64,000 nt of DNA from Moraxellaceae bacterium AER2_44_116 (GTDB taxonomy: Bacteria; Pseudomonadota; Gammaproteobacteria; Pseudomonadales; Moraxellaceae). This document shows, piece by piece, positions 9,663 to 19,200 of this stretch. A model generated the notes under the pieces. That model searched no databases, had not been told where the DNA came from, and saw nothing but the letters and a program-made list of their open reading frames with translations. The position numbers and the translations under genes were made by a program. Position 1 is the first letter of the stretch. Each line of letters starts with the position of its first letter. The stretch spans positions 1 through 64,000 of the forward strand of contig VIAD01000002.1 of the NCBI GenBank assembly GCA_006546595.1, in the 5' to 3' direction.

Positions 9663-10859
9663 ATGAATATGCCTAAATCACCGCGTTTTTTTATTTGGAC
9701 GGGGATTGCCTTATTTTTGGCCGTCATACTGGTGTGGAGTTTAATTCCTGCACCTGTGCGCGTTGAAACGGCCAAAGTCGAAGTCGCTCCGTTGTTGGTG
9801 ACGTTGGAAGAAGAGGCTCGTGCCCGTGTCCGTGATCGTTTTGTGTTGTCTGCACCCATTTCGGGTTTTCTACGACGAGTCACTGCGCGAGTAGGTGATG
9901 CTGTCACAACGGAACAAGTGCTAGCAACATTAGAACCTCTGCGTGTCGAAGCACTTGATGACCGTCGCCGTGCGGAAGCGCAAGCGCGTGTCGAGGCCGC
10001 CAGCGCAGGGCTTTCTGTGGCCGCAGAAAGCATTAATTCTGCGCGTAGCGATGCCACACTGGCTAAAAACGACTTAGAACGTTTGCAAAAACTGGTTGCT
10101 TCTGGCGCAGTCACTTCGCAACAACTGGCAGTTGCCAAAGCCGCGAGTCTCCGTGCTGATGCCACCTTACGCTCAGCGCATTTTGCGGAGGATGTTGCCC
10201 GTCATGAACTGCAAGCCGCACGTACTACGCTGCAATTTTCTGGTAGTCGTGGCGCGTTATCTCAGGCGGCATTGTCACTGAAGTCTCCTGCCACAGGTTC
10301 TGTTCTTCGGGTGTTGCGTGATAGTGAAGGGGTGATTGTTGCAGGTTCACCCGTGTTGGAAGTGGGCGATCCTGCGGCATTAGAAGTGGTGGTTGATGTG
10401 CTGAGTTCGGATGCGGTGCAATTACAACCGAGTATGAAAGTGTTGCTTGAACGTTGGGGTGGGGAAACGCTTAACGGTGTGATTCGGCGCATTGAACCTG
10501 TGGGTTTTACTCGTGTGTCGGCATTGGGTGTGGACGAGCAGCGCGTGACGGTGGTAGTGGACATTACGTCCCCTACCGAAGCATGGAAACGGTTAGGTGA
10601 TGGCTATCGTTTGGAAGCTCGATTTTTACTTTGGCAAAACGATAAGGTTTTACAAACTTCTGCCGCTAGTCTATTTCGACAAGCCAATCACTGGTCTGTA
10701 TTTGTCGTTAAAGACGGTAAAGCGGTATTACGTCAAGTAAAATTAGGACATCGTAATGGTGTTCAAGCTGAGATTGTCGAGGGTTTAGCGGCAGGTGAGG
10801 TGGTCATTGTTCAGCCTGATGGTCGAGTGTCTGATAACGTGCGTGTTAGAGAGGATTAA
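9663..10859 (+). CDS. HlyD/MacA-type periplasmic adaptor
   Basis: The 398-residue protein has an N-terminal TM anchor (about 9-25), then a split lipoyl domain around a long Ala-rich coiled-coil hairpin (about 95-190). A beta-barrel with VVVDVLSSDAV and a membrane-proximal domain follow. AAGGAG at 9652-9657 sets the ATG at 9663. Adaptors of this family bridge an inner-membrane pump to an outer-membrane channel. It closes the exporter operon that starts at 6533. No outer-membrane TolC gene is next to it, so a shared TolC elsewhere is likely. Confidence 0.9.
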   Translation: MNMPKSPRFFIWTGIALFLAVILVWSLIPAPVRVETAKVEVAPLLVTLEEEARARVRDRFVLSAPISGFLRRVTARVGDAVTTEQVLATLEPLRVEALDDRRRAEAQARVEAASAGLSVAAESINSARSDATLAKNDLERLQKLVASGAVTSQQLAVAKAASLRADATLRSAHFAEDVARHELQAARTTLQFSGSRGALSQAALSLKSPATGSVLRVLRDSEGVIVAGSPVLEVGDPAALEVVVDVLSSDAVQLQPSMKVLLERWGGETLNGVIRRIEPVGFTRVSALGVDEQRVTVVVDITSPTEAWKRLGDGYRLEARFLLWQNDKVLQTSAASLFRQANHWSVFVVKDGKAVLRQVKLGHRNGVQAEIVEGLAAGEVVIVQPDGRVSDNVRVRED

Positions 10860-11024
10860 AGAGCAGTCTAACTACGAATTTTTCTCAATTATTGTGGTGG
10901 CTAAGAAATGAGATGCACTTCTCCGATGAACGGCACTTGATTATGCTACAATATGCCCACACTAATATTGTGTCTAATGCGCTGTTAGCTCATTAAATGG
11001 TCTTTTTCTACAGGGGTTATAAGC

Positions 11025-11522
11025 ATGACTACTGCTACTTCCGAAGATCTCTTCCATTGGTCTGATGACTTTAATGTCAATATTCAGGAAGTGGACGAAC
11101 AGCATCAAGTGTTAGTTGATTTATTGAATCAGCTTCACCATGCCATTCTTGAGCGTCGAGGCAAGACCGCTTCGCGTGATATTCTTAACCAATTAGCGGA
11201 CTACACACGTACGCACTTTTTGTTAGAAGAAAGTTTAATGCGTGTATTACATTATCCGGGGTTTGAAATTCACAAGCATCAACATGAGGATTTAATTCAA
11301 CAAATCAATGAGTTGCAACGTAAGTTGGACGAAGAAGACGCAACAATTACCTTCGAGTTGTTATATTTTCTTAAAAACTGGTTGATTCATCACATCAACG
11401 AAAGCGATAAACGCTTTGGTGATTTTTTTGCTAAGTCTTCTAATTTACAGCAATATTCGACATGGAATAAGCAAGTTGAAGAGACAATGAAGAAGAAAAA
11501 ATGGTGGTGGAAATTCTGGTAA
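11025..11522 (+). CDS. Bacteriohemerythrin
   Basis: A 165-residue four-helix hemerythrin domain with all expected di-iron ligands: H27, H64 with E68 (HxxxE), H83 and H87 (HxxxH), and H123 with D128 (HxxxxD). Such single-domain proteins bind O2 reversibly, and in microaerophiles they deliver or scavenge oxygen. The tail after residue 140 is polar and ends in a strongly basic/aromatic patch (KKKKWWWKFW), which could touch the membrane; that is inference. AGGGG lies 8 bases before the ATG. The gene stands alone with its own terminator. Confidence 0.95.
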   Translation: MTTATSEDLFHWSDDFNVNIQEVDEQHQVLVDLLNQLHHAILERRGKTASRDILNQLADYTRTHFLLEESLMRVLHYPGFEIHKHQHEDLIQQINELQRKLDEEDATITFELLYFLKNWLIHHINESDKRFGDFFAKSSNLQQYSTWNKQVEETMKKKKWWWKFW

Positions 11523-11554
11523 TCATCAAATAATAATTAAGTATCAATATACTC

Positions 11555-11597
11555 ATTAGGATGACTTGAACGTTCAATCAGTCATCCTAATTTTTTT
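11555..11597. terminator. Intrinsic terminator after bacteriohemerythrin
   Basis: ATTAGGATGACT (11555-11566) pairs with AGTCATCCTAAT (11580-11591) and is followed by a run of T. It lies between convergent genes, four bases before the end of the minus-strand DUF2236 gene. Confidence 0.85.
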
Positions 11598-11600
11598 CTG

Positions 11601-12425
11601 CTAATGAGTCTTCAACTCTTTCCCAAATCGCTCAACCAAACTTCGCTCCTTAGGGTCTGGCAACAATCTCACGCCACGAATAAAACTTCGCACTGCTACT
11701 TTTGCCGCTAAAGTTTGTGCTTCTGAAGGCTCGCGCAAATTGAGTCGTGCGCGTAATTCGGGGTCGATTAAGGCATAAAATAAACCTTCACCCCATGCTT
11801 GTAAGGGTTTGGGATACCAATATTCTGCCCACTCCTGAGCGAGTGCGGCAATCACGAGGGTGGCAGCAGGGGTTGGACTAAAATGACGACGTTCATAGTC
11901 AATCATCCATGCTAAAAATGCGTCTTGGCTGGCGGGAATCTCTTTAATGCCCATTAACTCACCCACACGTCGCCATAATTGAAATTGCGACTCTAATTCA
12001 TCTTTTGTTAAACCGTGTTTACCCGCAAAGCGATCGGAAATACGTCGCGGTAAACACGCCAGTGTCGATAAAGTGTATAAAAATAAATCGTTACTGATTT
12101 TAAAGTGTTTATGAATATTGCTCATTTTAGCAATGATTTTTTGTCCTTCGGCATCATCACCATGTTGATAAATCAAACCAAAAAACACTAAGGTTTCAAA
12201 GTTGCGTTGGCGTGTATGTTTAATAATCGTTCCTGAGCCTTCGCGATACAACACCGCCGCAATTTTGGGGTCGCCCATGTTAAAGGCAAAGGCGGCGGAA
12301 AACAGTGCGTGAATAAACATCGGTTGACCAAAACGACTTTCAAAGGTGATTTGTGCATAGCGACGGGCATCGCGCACGGGGTCTAAGGTCGCTAATTCTT
12401 TTCTCGCCCAAAATAAATCGCGCAT
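11601..12425 (-). CDS. DUF2236 / MpaB-family oxygenase-like protein
   Basis: The 274-residue alpha-helical protein resembles the DUF2236 (MpaB/latex-clearing protein) superfamily, whose studied members hold a b-type heme and oxidise varied substrates. Recognisable stretches are FGQPMFIHALFSAAFAFNM, the conserved Arg/His-containing helix GSGTIIKHTRQRNFET, and LYTLSTLACLP. Without an alignment I cannot assign the axial histidine with certainty. It lacks a signal peptide, so it is likely cytoplasmic. It is divergent from the TetR gene at 12620, separated by a MITE-like element, and a regulatory link is possible. The substrate is unknown. Confidence 0.7.
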   Translation of the reverse strand: MRDLFWARKELATLDPVRDARRYAQITFESRFGQPMFIHALFSAAFAFNMGDPKIAAVLYREGSGTIIKHTRQRNFETLVFFGLIYQHGDDAEGQKIIAKMSNIHKHFKISNDLFLYTLSTLACLPRRISDRFAGKHGLTKDELESQFQLWRRVGELMGIKEIPASQDAFLAWMIDYERRHFSPTPAATLVIAALAQEWAEYWYPKPLQAWGEGLFYALIDPELRARLNLREPSEAQTLAAKVAVRSFIRGVRLLPDPKERSLVERFGKELKTH

Positions 12426-12446
12426 GGTGGTAGCTCATTCAGTTTA

Positions 12447-12543
12447 GGACTTACGCGGTTATCGCTTATTTGTTCGCATTTCAGCCGCTTTAGGCGGCTT
12501 CATGCTCACAAAACGCGCTAATCGCGGTGCGATGCGTAAGTCC
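12447..12543. mobile_element. MITE-like element D1 with 10-bp perfect terminal inverted repeats
   Basis: The ends are GGACTTACGC and GCGTAAGTCC, perfect inverted repeats around 97 bases with an inner GCCGC-TTTA-GGCGGC hairpin. There is no coding capacity. A second element with the same ends lies at 37703-37826. It fills most of the divergent promoter region between the DUF2236 gene and the TetR gene. Confidence 0.75.
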
Positions 12544-12619
12544 TGAGTTTTTTAATCCGTAAAGCCACTATAATGCGATTAATTACTCATATTCAACTCG
12601 CATTATTGAGAAAAATGTC

Positions 12620-13216
12620 ATGCGTAAAATTCCCAAGCAAGCGCGCTCTCGATTATTGGTCGCCAGTATTATTGATGCGACGGCGATCGTCATTGCTAAA
12701 CACGGTTTAGCAGCAGCAACGACGGCGCGTATTGCGGAACAGGCAGGAATTAGCATCGGTTCGCTGTACCAATACTTTGATAGTAAAGAAGATTTATACG
12801 AGGCATTGCTAGAACGTATTGTTGAAAAACTCATGGCGTTAGTGGATAAGCAAACCATGACGGTAGAGCCATTTACTTTGTCTGTCTGGGTGACGACGTT
12901 GTTAAACGATGTTTGGGATTATTTAGCGGCAGATAATGGCTTATATTTGCAGGTGGTACGTAATTGGTCGCAATTAGATTTTGTTAGCGGTATGGATGTT
13001 TTAGAGCAAAAAATGCTTTCCGTGTTGAGCGTTTATTTATTGCAACAACCGACTCGCATTAGCCACAACACAGGTGATCTGCCTGCGCGGCTGTATATTA
13101 TCACCAATAGTATTTTGTTTACCTTACTGCGTTATATCAGCAAGCCTTCTCCGCTAGTCAGTCGGCAGTCACTGATTGCGGAGTTTGCCAGTATGGTGGA
13201 ACGGTCTTTGTTATAG
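12620..13216 (+). CDS. TetR/AcrR-family regulator
   Basis: The 198-residue protein has the typical N-terminal helix-turn-helix (about 33-52: ARIAEQAGISIGSLYQYF, followed by SKEDL). A variable all-helical ligand domain that normally dimerises follows. TetR proteins usually repress a neighbouring gene and are released by a small ligand. The obvious candidate target is the divergent DUF2236 gene, but the intervening region is occupied by a MITE-like element, so control of more distant genes is equally possible. Confidence 0.92.
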   Translation: MRKIPKQARSRLLVASIIDATAIVIAKHGLAAATTARIAEQAGISIGSLYQYFDSKEDLYEALLERIVEKLMALVDKQTMTVEPFTLSVWVTTLLNDVWDYLAADNGLYLQVVRNWSQLDFVSGMDVLEQKMLSVLSVYLLQQPTRISHNTGDLPARLYIITNSILFTLLRYISKPSPLVSRQSLIAEFASMVERSLL

Positions 13217-13250
13217 AGTTTTTAGGGACGATTGAGGTTTGCTGGATTGT

Positions 13251-13304
13251 CCCTTCAACTCCGCTCAGGGAGCATTTTTGCGCTGGCTGAGCGGAGTCGA
13301 AGCC
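13251..13304. repeat. Family B palindromic repeat, copy 1
   Basis: CTTCAACTCCGCTCAGGGAG at the left and GCTGAGCGGAGTCGAAGCC at the right form an imperfect long hairpin. It lies between convergent genes (TetR and YlqF) and could end transcription from both sides. Similar copies: 26470-26523, 34043-34096 and 48972-49006. Confidence 0.8.
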
Positions 13305-13308
13305 TGTC

Positions 13309-14244
13309 TTAACGATTGCGCGTATTAAAGTCTTTTTTCCGCTGCTTTTTGTTTAGCTCTTGCTGAGCGAGTTTCTCGTCGCGTAACTGCTGGACGATAA
13401 TCATTTCCCGTTCAATATCTTCAGGTCTTTCCATGCTGATTCTACCAATGACGATGTTTCTAAATTCTTGCAGCACGATATTAGCAATTTTATGAAAATC
13501 GACATGGCCTCCGCCACCTAAACAGCCGCGTTGTTTACCAACAATATCCAAAAATTCAATTTCAGTTTCAGGTAACTCGTCCAACTTAAAACGCTGCTTT
13601 AACAGTTCAGGATAGGTTTTTAGAAAATAACCGACGGCAAACACGGCGACATCTTCATTATTCATCGCGGTTTCTTTAATTGCACCTGTGGCAGCAAGAC
13701 GATAACCGCTTTGTACGTTTTCGATTTTTGGCCACAAAATACCCGGTGTGTCGTATAACAACAGGCCATTGTGTAAGTTAATACATTGTTGACCTTTGGT
13801 GATAGCAGGTTCATTACCTGTTTTAGCAATCACTTTACCCGCTAAAATATTAATAATCGTCGATTTGCCAACGTTAGGAATGCCCGTAATCATGGCGGTG
13901 AGATTGCCTAATGCGTTTTCTTTGCCATGCAGAATATTTTTACACAAGCCCACTAAGCTACGAATTTGCTCAGGTCGTTGTGAGCTGACTGCAATCGCTT
14001 TGACACCTTGCTGTTGTTGCCAATAGTCTAACCAGAGTTCGGTCACGACAGGGTCGGCAAGGTCGCTTTTGTTGAGCAGTTTGATACACGGTTTATTGCC
14101 ACGAAATTGTTCAATAACAGGATTAGCACTACTGAAAGGAATACGGGCATCGACGACTTCAATAATCAAATCGACTTTCGGCAACAACTCTTTGATCTCT
14201 CGGATGGCCTTATTCATGTGACCGGGAAACCAATTGATACTCAT
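13309..14244 (-). CDS. ylqF: YlqF/RbgA-family ribosome biogenesis GTPase
   Basis: The 311-residue protein shows the circularly permuted GTPase order: G4 NKSD (58-61) comes before G1 GIPNVGKST (121-129), followed by G3 DTPG (165-168). The N-terminal INWFPGHM motif is diagnostic of the YlqF/RbgA family, which helps large-subunit maturation. The ATG at 14242-14244 starts exactly at this motif; the frame opens 29 codons further upstream, but that part is unlike the family. The C-terminal domain carries the GCLGGGGHVDFHKIA stretch. It is monocistronic, with repeats on both sides. Confidence 0.93.
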   Translation of the reverse strand: MSINWFPGHMNKAIREIKELLPKVDLIIEVVDARIPFSSANPVIEQFRGNKPCIKLLNKSDLADPVVTELWLDYWQQQQGVKAIAVSSQRPEQIRSLVGLCKNILHGKENALGNLTAMITGIPNVGKSTIINILAGKVIAKTGNEPAITKGQQCINLHNGLLLYDTPGILWPKIENVQSGYRLAATGAIKETAMNNEDVAVFAVGYFLKTYPELLKQRFKLDELPETEIEFLDIVGKQRGCLGGGGHVDFHKIANIVLQEFRNIVIGRISMERPEDIEREMIIVQQLRDEKLAQQELNKKQRKKDFNTRNR

Positions 14245-14313
14245 AGACAGTGCCTTAGCTAGATAAACGTGTGAAGGGCGATATTGTAACCTGATTTTGA
14301 GGGGGATAATGGC

Positions 14314-14341
14314 GTAGGGGCAAATAATCATTTGCCCCTAC
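14314..14341. repeat. Family C palindromic repeat, copy 1
   Basis: GTAGGGGCAAAT and ATTTGCCCCTAC are perfect 12-base arms around AATC. A related, composite copy is at 34772-34837. It lies in the leader region upstream of the ylqF gene. Confidence 0.8.
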
Positions 14342-14379
14342 AGTATTGCGTGATTTAAAGGGGAATAAATCCCCATCAG

Positions 14380-14721
14380 TTATTTAGCAACAGGTGCAGC
14401 AATTGGCGTTTGGCGCATTTTTTGGTAATCCGCTTCCGAATTCAACATTTCTTGTTTGCTGGTTTCGACTTGACGGCGACCCTCTTCAATCATTTGTTCA
14501 CCTTTAAGTTGGTCACTTTTACTGGTTTCAATCATGTTTTGGCCTTTAGTCATCATTTTTTCGCCTTTAGCAACACCATCGCTGCTGTTGTTCCATTGTT
14601 TGCCGATGGAATTAGCTTCATTGCCGCGATTGGATAATTGATCGCCAAATGATTTGGGTTGGCTTGCACAACCTGCAAAAAGTAATGTGCTTAACAGAGT
14701 GGTCAAAAGTAATGTTTTCAT
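14380..14721 (-). CDS. Small repeat-containing lipoprotein
   Basis: The N-terminus MKTLLLTTLLSTLLFAGC is a lipoprotein signal with lipobox LFAGC (Cys18). The mature part (about 95 residues) has two to three copies of a short helical repeat of the form KGexMxxxGxxxxExSK (EKMMTKGQNMIETSK, EQMIEEGRRQVETSK). It probably forms an extended helix in the periplasm. It is the last gene of a minus-strand run (Ig-repeat lipoprotein, OmpA-type protein, then this gene), 66 bases after the OmpA stop. The family is unknown to me; a structural role at the peptidoglycan or outer membrane is inference. Confidence 0.8.
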   Translation of the reverse strand: MKTLLLTTLLSTLLFAGCASQPKSFGDQLSNRGNEANSIGKQWNNSSDGVAKGEKMMTKGQNMIETSKSDQLKGEQMIEEGRRQVETSKQEMLNSEADYQKMRQTPIAAPVAK

Positions 14722-14787
14722 AGTCGTATGCTCTCATTTGTTTGTTGGAAGTGGCTTCGACGACATGCCGAAGCCACGGTGGTGTTG

Positions 14788-16251
14788 CTATTTTTTCGCG
14801 TAGTTGATGATGATGTTGACGCGACGGTTTTCCTGTTGCCCTTCTGGGGTGGCGTTGTAGGCAAAGCGGCGAGTACGCCCGAAGCCTTCAGCCGTCAACC
14901 TTGAACGTGCAATACCTAAGTGATCAACCAGATAATCCACCACGCTTTCTGCACGTTTTTGGGAGATTTCCATGGCTAACTCAGGCGTTCCTTGAACATT
15001 GCCCGTATGACCTTCAATAGTTGCGGTGGTAGTCGGATTTGCTTTGAGGAAATTGGCTACTTTGCGTAGGTCGTTGGCATATTCGGCTCGCACATCGGTT
15101 TTGTTTTTATCAAACTCAATGTGCATCGCCATTGTCACTCGGGTAGGGGCGACAACCAGTCCTTCGATGTCGGTAGCACAAGCGATGACGGCATCAATCC
15201 GACGATTCATCCGTTTGCCATCTTCGGTTTGGTTATCGGCAACAGGTCGAGAGTCGCCATAACCGACAGCACTGAGTCGTGTTGGTGCAATATGAATGGT
15301 GTCAGCAAGGTAATTGACAACACTTTCAGCCCGTCGTAATGACAGCCGCATGTTGTATTCACTATCACCGACATTATCGCTATGACCTTCAATGACAGCA
15401 GTAGTGTTAGGATATTTGGTCAAGAAAGTACCTAAGGTATTAATCTTTTCCTTTTCTTCACGCTGAATATCATCTTTATCAATCTCAAATTCCATTTCAA
15501 GAATGCTACAGTATTGCTCCGTAACAGGAATAGGAATAACGACTAGCACAGGTTCAGGCTCAACCACCCGTTCAGGCTTAGGTTGTTCGCCCACGACCAT
15601 GGGGTCGGCTTTACCAAAACGGTAAACAAGTCCCAGAGAAATCAAGTCAACGTCGCCTTTGTTGCCAACGGCATCATTGATTTGGTAGCGTTCAGCCTCA
15701 GCGCGAACGCCGAGGGCTTGAGTGAAGGCATACTCTAGACCAACACCTATTTTGTAGTTGACATCGCGTTTGCTGCGTTTGGGGTCAAGGACGTTGACCA
15801 AGCCAACACCATCAAAAGAAGCGGTTGTTTTCGCTCCGTTTAAGCCCATCCGCCCAAAAGCAGACAACTTCTCGGTTAATGGCAAAATACCAACGGCATC
15901 AATATTCAAACCTTTCAGTCTGATATTGCCGTTCAGCGTTCCTACAGGCACTGTCGTTGCCGCAAAACCGTATTCACCTAAATCGAAGTAACCGCCTTCG
16001 ACGGCAAAGTTTTTGTTGACCTTGTAGCCAGCAAACAGCTTCCAGCCATTGTCATGGTCATCATCTTCAATTTGAGCGGCGGTAAACCCGTTGCTTAGCA
16101 GACTGTTGATGATGCGTTCGTCGTCGATGGCTGCGCTAGATTTACCGAGATTGCCGCCAACGTACCAGCCTAGATCGCTGCCTACCGCATAAGGACTACT
16201 CAAGATGGCGAGAGCGATGAGTCCTTGCGTTCCTAGTTTCATGAGTTTCAT
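14788..16251 (-). CDS. OmpA-type outer-membrane protein with two OmpA domains
   Basis: The 487-residue protein has a signal peptide and a beta-barrel of the OmpA type (about 25-215, with GWYVGGNLG and FAVEGGYFDLG). A Pro/Val-rich hinge and two tandem OmpA C-terminal peptidoglycan-binding domains (about 245-357 and 370-485) follow. In the first domain the Asp of GHSDNVG and the following Arg (LRRAES), which bind diaminopimelate in the family, are both present. In the second the Asp is replaced by Gly (GHTGNV) while the Arg remains, so this copy may not bind peptidoglycan normally. AAGGAG lies seven bases before the ATG. It starts 16 bases after the Ig-repeat lipoprotein, in one operon. Confidence 0.93.
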   Translation of the reverse strand: MKLMKLGTQGLIALAILSSPYAVGSDLGWYVGGNLGKSSAAIDDERIINSLLSNGFTAAQIEDDDHDNGWKLFAGYKVNKNFAVEGGYFDLGEYGFAATTVPVGTLNGNIRLKGLNIDAVGILPLTEKLSAFGRMGLNGAKTTASFDGVGLVNVLDPKRSKRDVNYKIGVGLEYAFTQALGVRAEAERYQINDAVGNKGDVDLISLGLVYRFGKADPMVVGEQPKPERVVEPEPVLVVIPIPVTEQYCSILEMEFEIDKDDIQREEKEKINTLGTFLTKYPNTTAVIEGHSDNVGDSEYNMRLSLRRAESVVNYLADTIHIAPTRLSAVGYGDSRPVADNQTEDGKRMNRRIDAVIACATDIEGLVVAPTRVTMAMHIEFDKNKTDVRAEYANDLRKVANFLKANPTTTATIEGHTGNVQGTPELAMEISQKRAESVVDYLVDHLGIARSRLTAEGFGRTRRFAYNATPEGQQENRRVNIIINYAKK

Positions 16252-16267
16252 AGAGTTCTCCTTAGCC

Positions 16268-19200
16268 TTATGGTGCAGGCACGTTAATGATGGCGTTGGT
16301 CATGGTGACAGAAGCATTCAGACCCATTGCTCTGCCATTGACCGTCACGAGGGCGACGTTACCAACGGTAGAAAGTGAGACTGCCGAAGAGGCGATAATC
16401 GTACCGACCATCGTGCCACCACCTGCTGCATTAATTGTGGCCGACGAACCAACTCGCCAAAACACGTTCTTCGCTTGTGCACCGTTGATCAGAATAATGC
16501 TACGTGGGGCAGCAGGTGCACCGACAGTGAGTGTTGTTGCTGTTTGGAAAATCCAAATAGCATTGGCATCACCTTGAGCATCAAGCGTGAGGTCTGATCC
16601 TGTGATTTGGAACGAACCACCCGCTGCTTGGTAAATACCAGACGCTAAGGTTAAGCCGCCTAATTGACCTGCACCGGGATCAGTACCACCGGGCATTGCA
16701 CCGGGAGCAAGTTTGTTAAACGCTGTTTGCGCATCACTGCGTGCTTGCGTAGCAACACTACAAGCAACTGCATTAACCGCCGCTGCTGTTGGCCCTGTGG
16801 TTGAGACAGTACAGGTGTAAATTTTGCCGTTAACTGCACCTTGGTTAGAGCCTGTTTCGGTGTAGAGGTCGTTGGCAGTATCATGGAAACCGGTGATTGC
16901 CGATGCCGTGACCGCTGTAGTACCTAAATCACCTCCAATAACCGTTAATGTGCCTTGGTTGGTTGTACCAGCCGCGCCACCTAAGTTACCAAACGGTGCA
17001 GCCGTTCCGAGATCAACGACAGTGGCACACGCTTGTGTTCCTGTCGTAAATGTCCAGATTTTGCTAATGACCAGTCCATTGCCTGCTAAGTCTTTTGCAC
17101 CTGTAGTGACTGTTGCGGTGTAGTTGGTGTTAGCCAACAAATCACTGGTCGGGTTAAACGTCGCTACTTTGCTCAGAGCATCATAAGCAACCGTACCACC
17201 TGTTAACGCGCCACCACTGACTTTGAGGGTAAGTGTGCTGGTAGTGAGTGAGAACGGATCCATCGCTTCGCTAAACGTGGCATTAATGCTTTTTTGTAAA
17301 CAAATGCCTGTCGCTAAATCTAAGGGATTCACTCGTGTCACGGTGGGTGGTGTGGTGTCTGGAGCTGCACCTGTCGAGAACGTCCAAACGACATTGTTGA
17401 GCAAGGCATTACCTGCCAAGTCCCGTGCGCCTGTCGTCACTATTGCCGTAAATAAGGTATTGGCAGGCAGTGTTGCAGGTGTGGTAGGAGTGAACGTCGC
17501 TGTTCTTGCGCCAACGGCATAGACTACTGTGCCTGTGATTGCGTTTGCACCCGGTCCTTGAAGAAGGATGGTGTTATCCGACACAGTTGCTGGATCCATA
17601 TCTTCACTAAAGGTAGCAACGACTTTGGCATTAAAAGCAACGCCTGTTGCACCTGCTAGAGGAGATTTAAGCGTCACGGTTGGACGAGTGGTATCAGGAG
17701 CTGCGCCTGTGGTAAATGTCCAAACTGCATTACTAGCAGCAGGTAGCAAGGCTAAGTCGCCTGCCAATGTATTACCAGCCAAGTCTTTAGCACCAATGGT
17801 CACGGTTGCCGTCAATAATGTTGTCGCTGGCAATGTGCTGCTCGGTGTAAAGGTGATGGTTCTTGCGCCAACCGTGTAAGTCACTGCACCCGTAATGGCT
17901 GCACCACCTGCACCTGTCACGCTAAAGTTAGCTGCCACCATGGTTGCGGGATCCATGTCTTCACTAAAGGTGGCAATGACTTGTTGGTTAAGAGCCACAC
18001 CCGTTGCACCATTCGCAGGCACTTTTAGGGTGACTGTTGGGCGAGTGGTATCAGGAGTTGCGCCCGTCGAGAATGTCCAAACGGCATTATTAGTGAGAGC
18101 ATTACCTGCGGAGTCCTTCGCACCTGTCGTTACAATCACGGTAAATAAATCACCCGTTGGTAACGGCGTACTAGGGTTAAAGGTCGCTGTTTTTGCACCA
18201 ACGGCATAAGTAACCGTACCTGCAATAATCGTCGAACCCGGACCTTGTAAAATCACTGTATTAGCAGTAATTGTTAACGGATCCATGTCCTCACTGAACG
18301 TCGCAATGACATTAGCGTTGGTGGCAACATTGATCGCATTAGCCGCAGGCACTTTATTCGTGACGGTAGGCGAGGTGATATCAAGTGTCGCACCTGTAGC
18401 GAATGTCCAAACAGTATTAGCAGCAAGGCTATTGCCCGCTAAGTCCGTTGCGCCCGTTGTGACAGTAGCCGTAAATAACGTACTAGCAGGGAGTGTCGCA
18501 GGGATTGTTGGCGTAAATGTCGCTGTTCTTGCGCCAACGGCATAAGTAACCGTTCCAGTAATCACTGTTGCCGCAGGTCCTGTGAGCTTAACGTTGGTTT
18601 CGTTGAGTGTTGCGGGATCCATATCTTCATTAAACGTTATCAGTACTTTCTCATTAAAAGCCACACCTGTTGCACCAGCGACAGGGACTTTGAGTGTCAC
18701 TGTTGGGCGAGTGGTATCAGGAGTTGCGCCTGTCGAGAATGTCCAACTGGCATTATTAGTGAGCGCATTACCCGCTAAGTCTTTTGCACCTGTCGTCACA
18801 ATCACCGTAAAGACATTACCTGTTGGTAATGTTGCAGGCGATGTCGGGTTGAAGGTGGCTGTTCTTGCGCCAACGGCGTAAGTGATTGTTCCTGTAATAG
18901 CTGTTGCACCCGGACCTTGAAGAAGAATGGTATTACCAGTAATGGTTAACGGATCCATATCTTCACTAAAGGTCACAATGACACTGGCATTGGTCGCCAC
19001 ATTAATATCACCTACCGCTGGCACTTTCAGTGTCACTGTTGGCGGCGTAATATCAGGAGCAGCACCTGTGGTAAATGTCCAAGCCGCATTGGCCGCGACT
19101 AACGGAGTCGATGAATCACCTGCCAAGGTATTGCCTGATAAATCCCGAATGTTTGTTGTCAGTGTTGCGGTATAAATCGTATTAGAGGTTAACGGACTGT

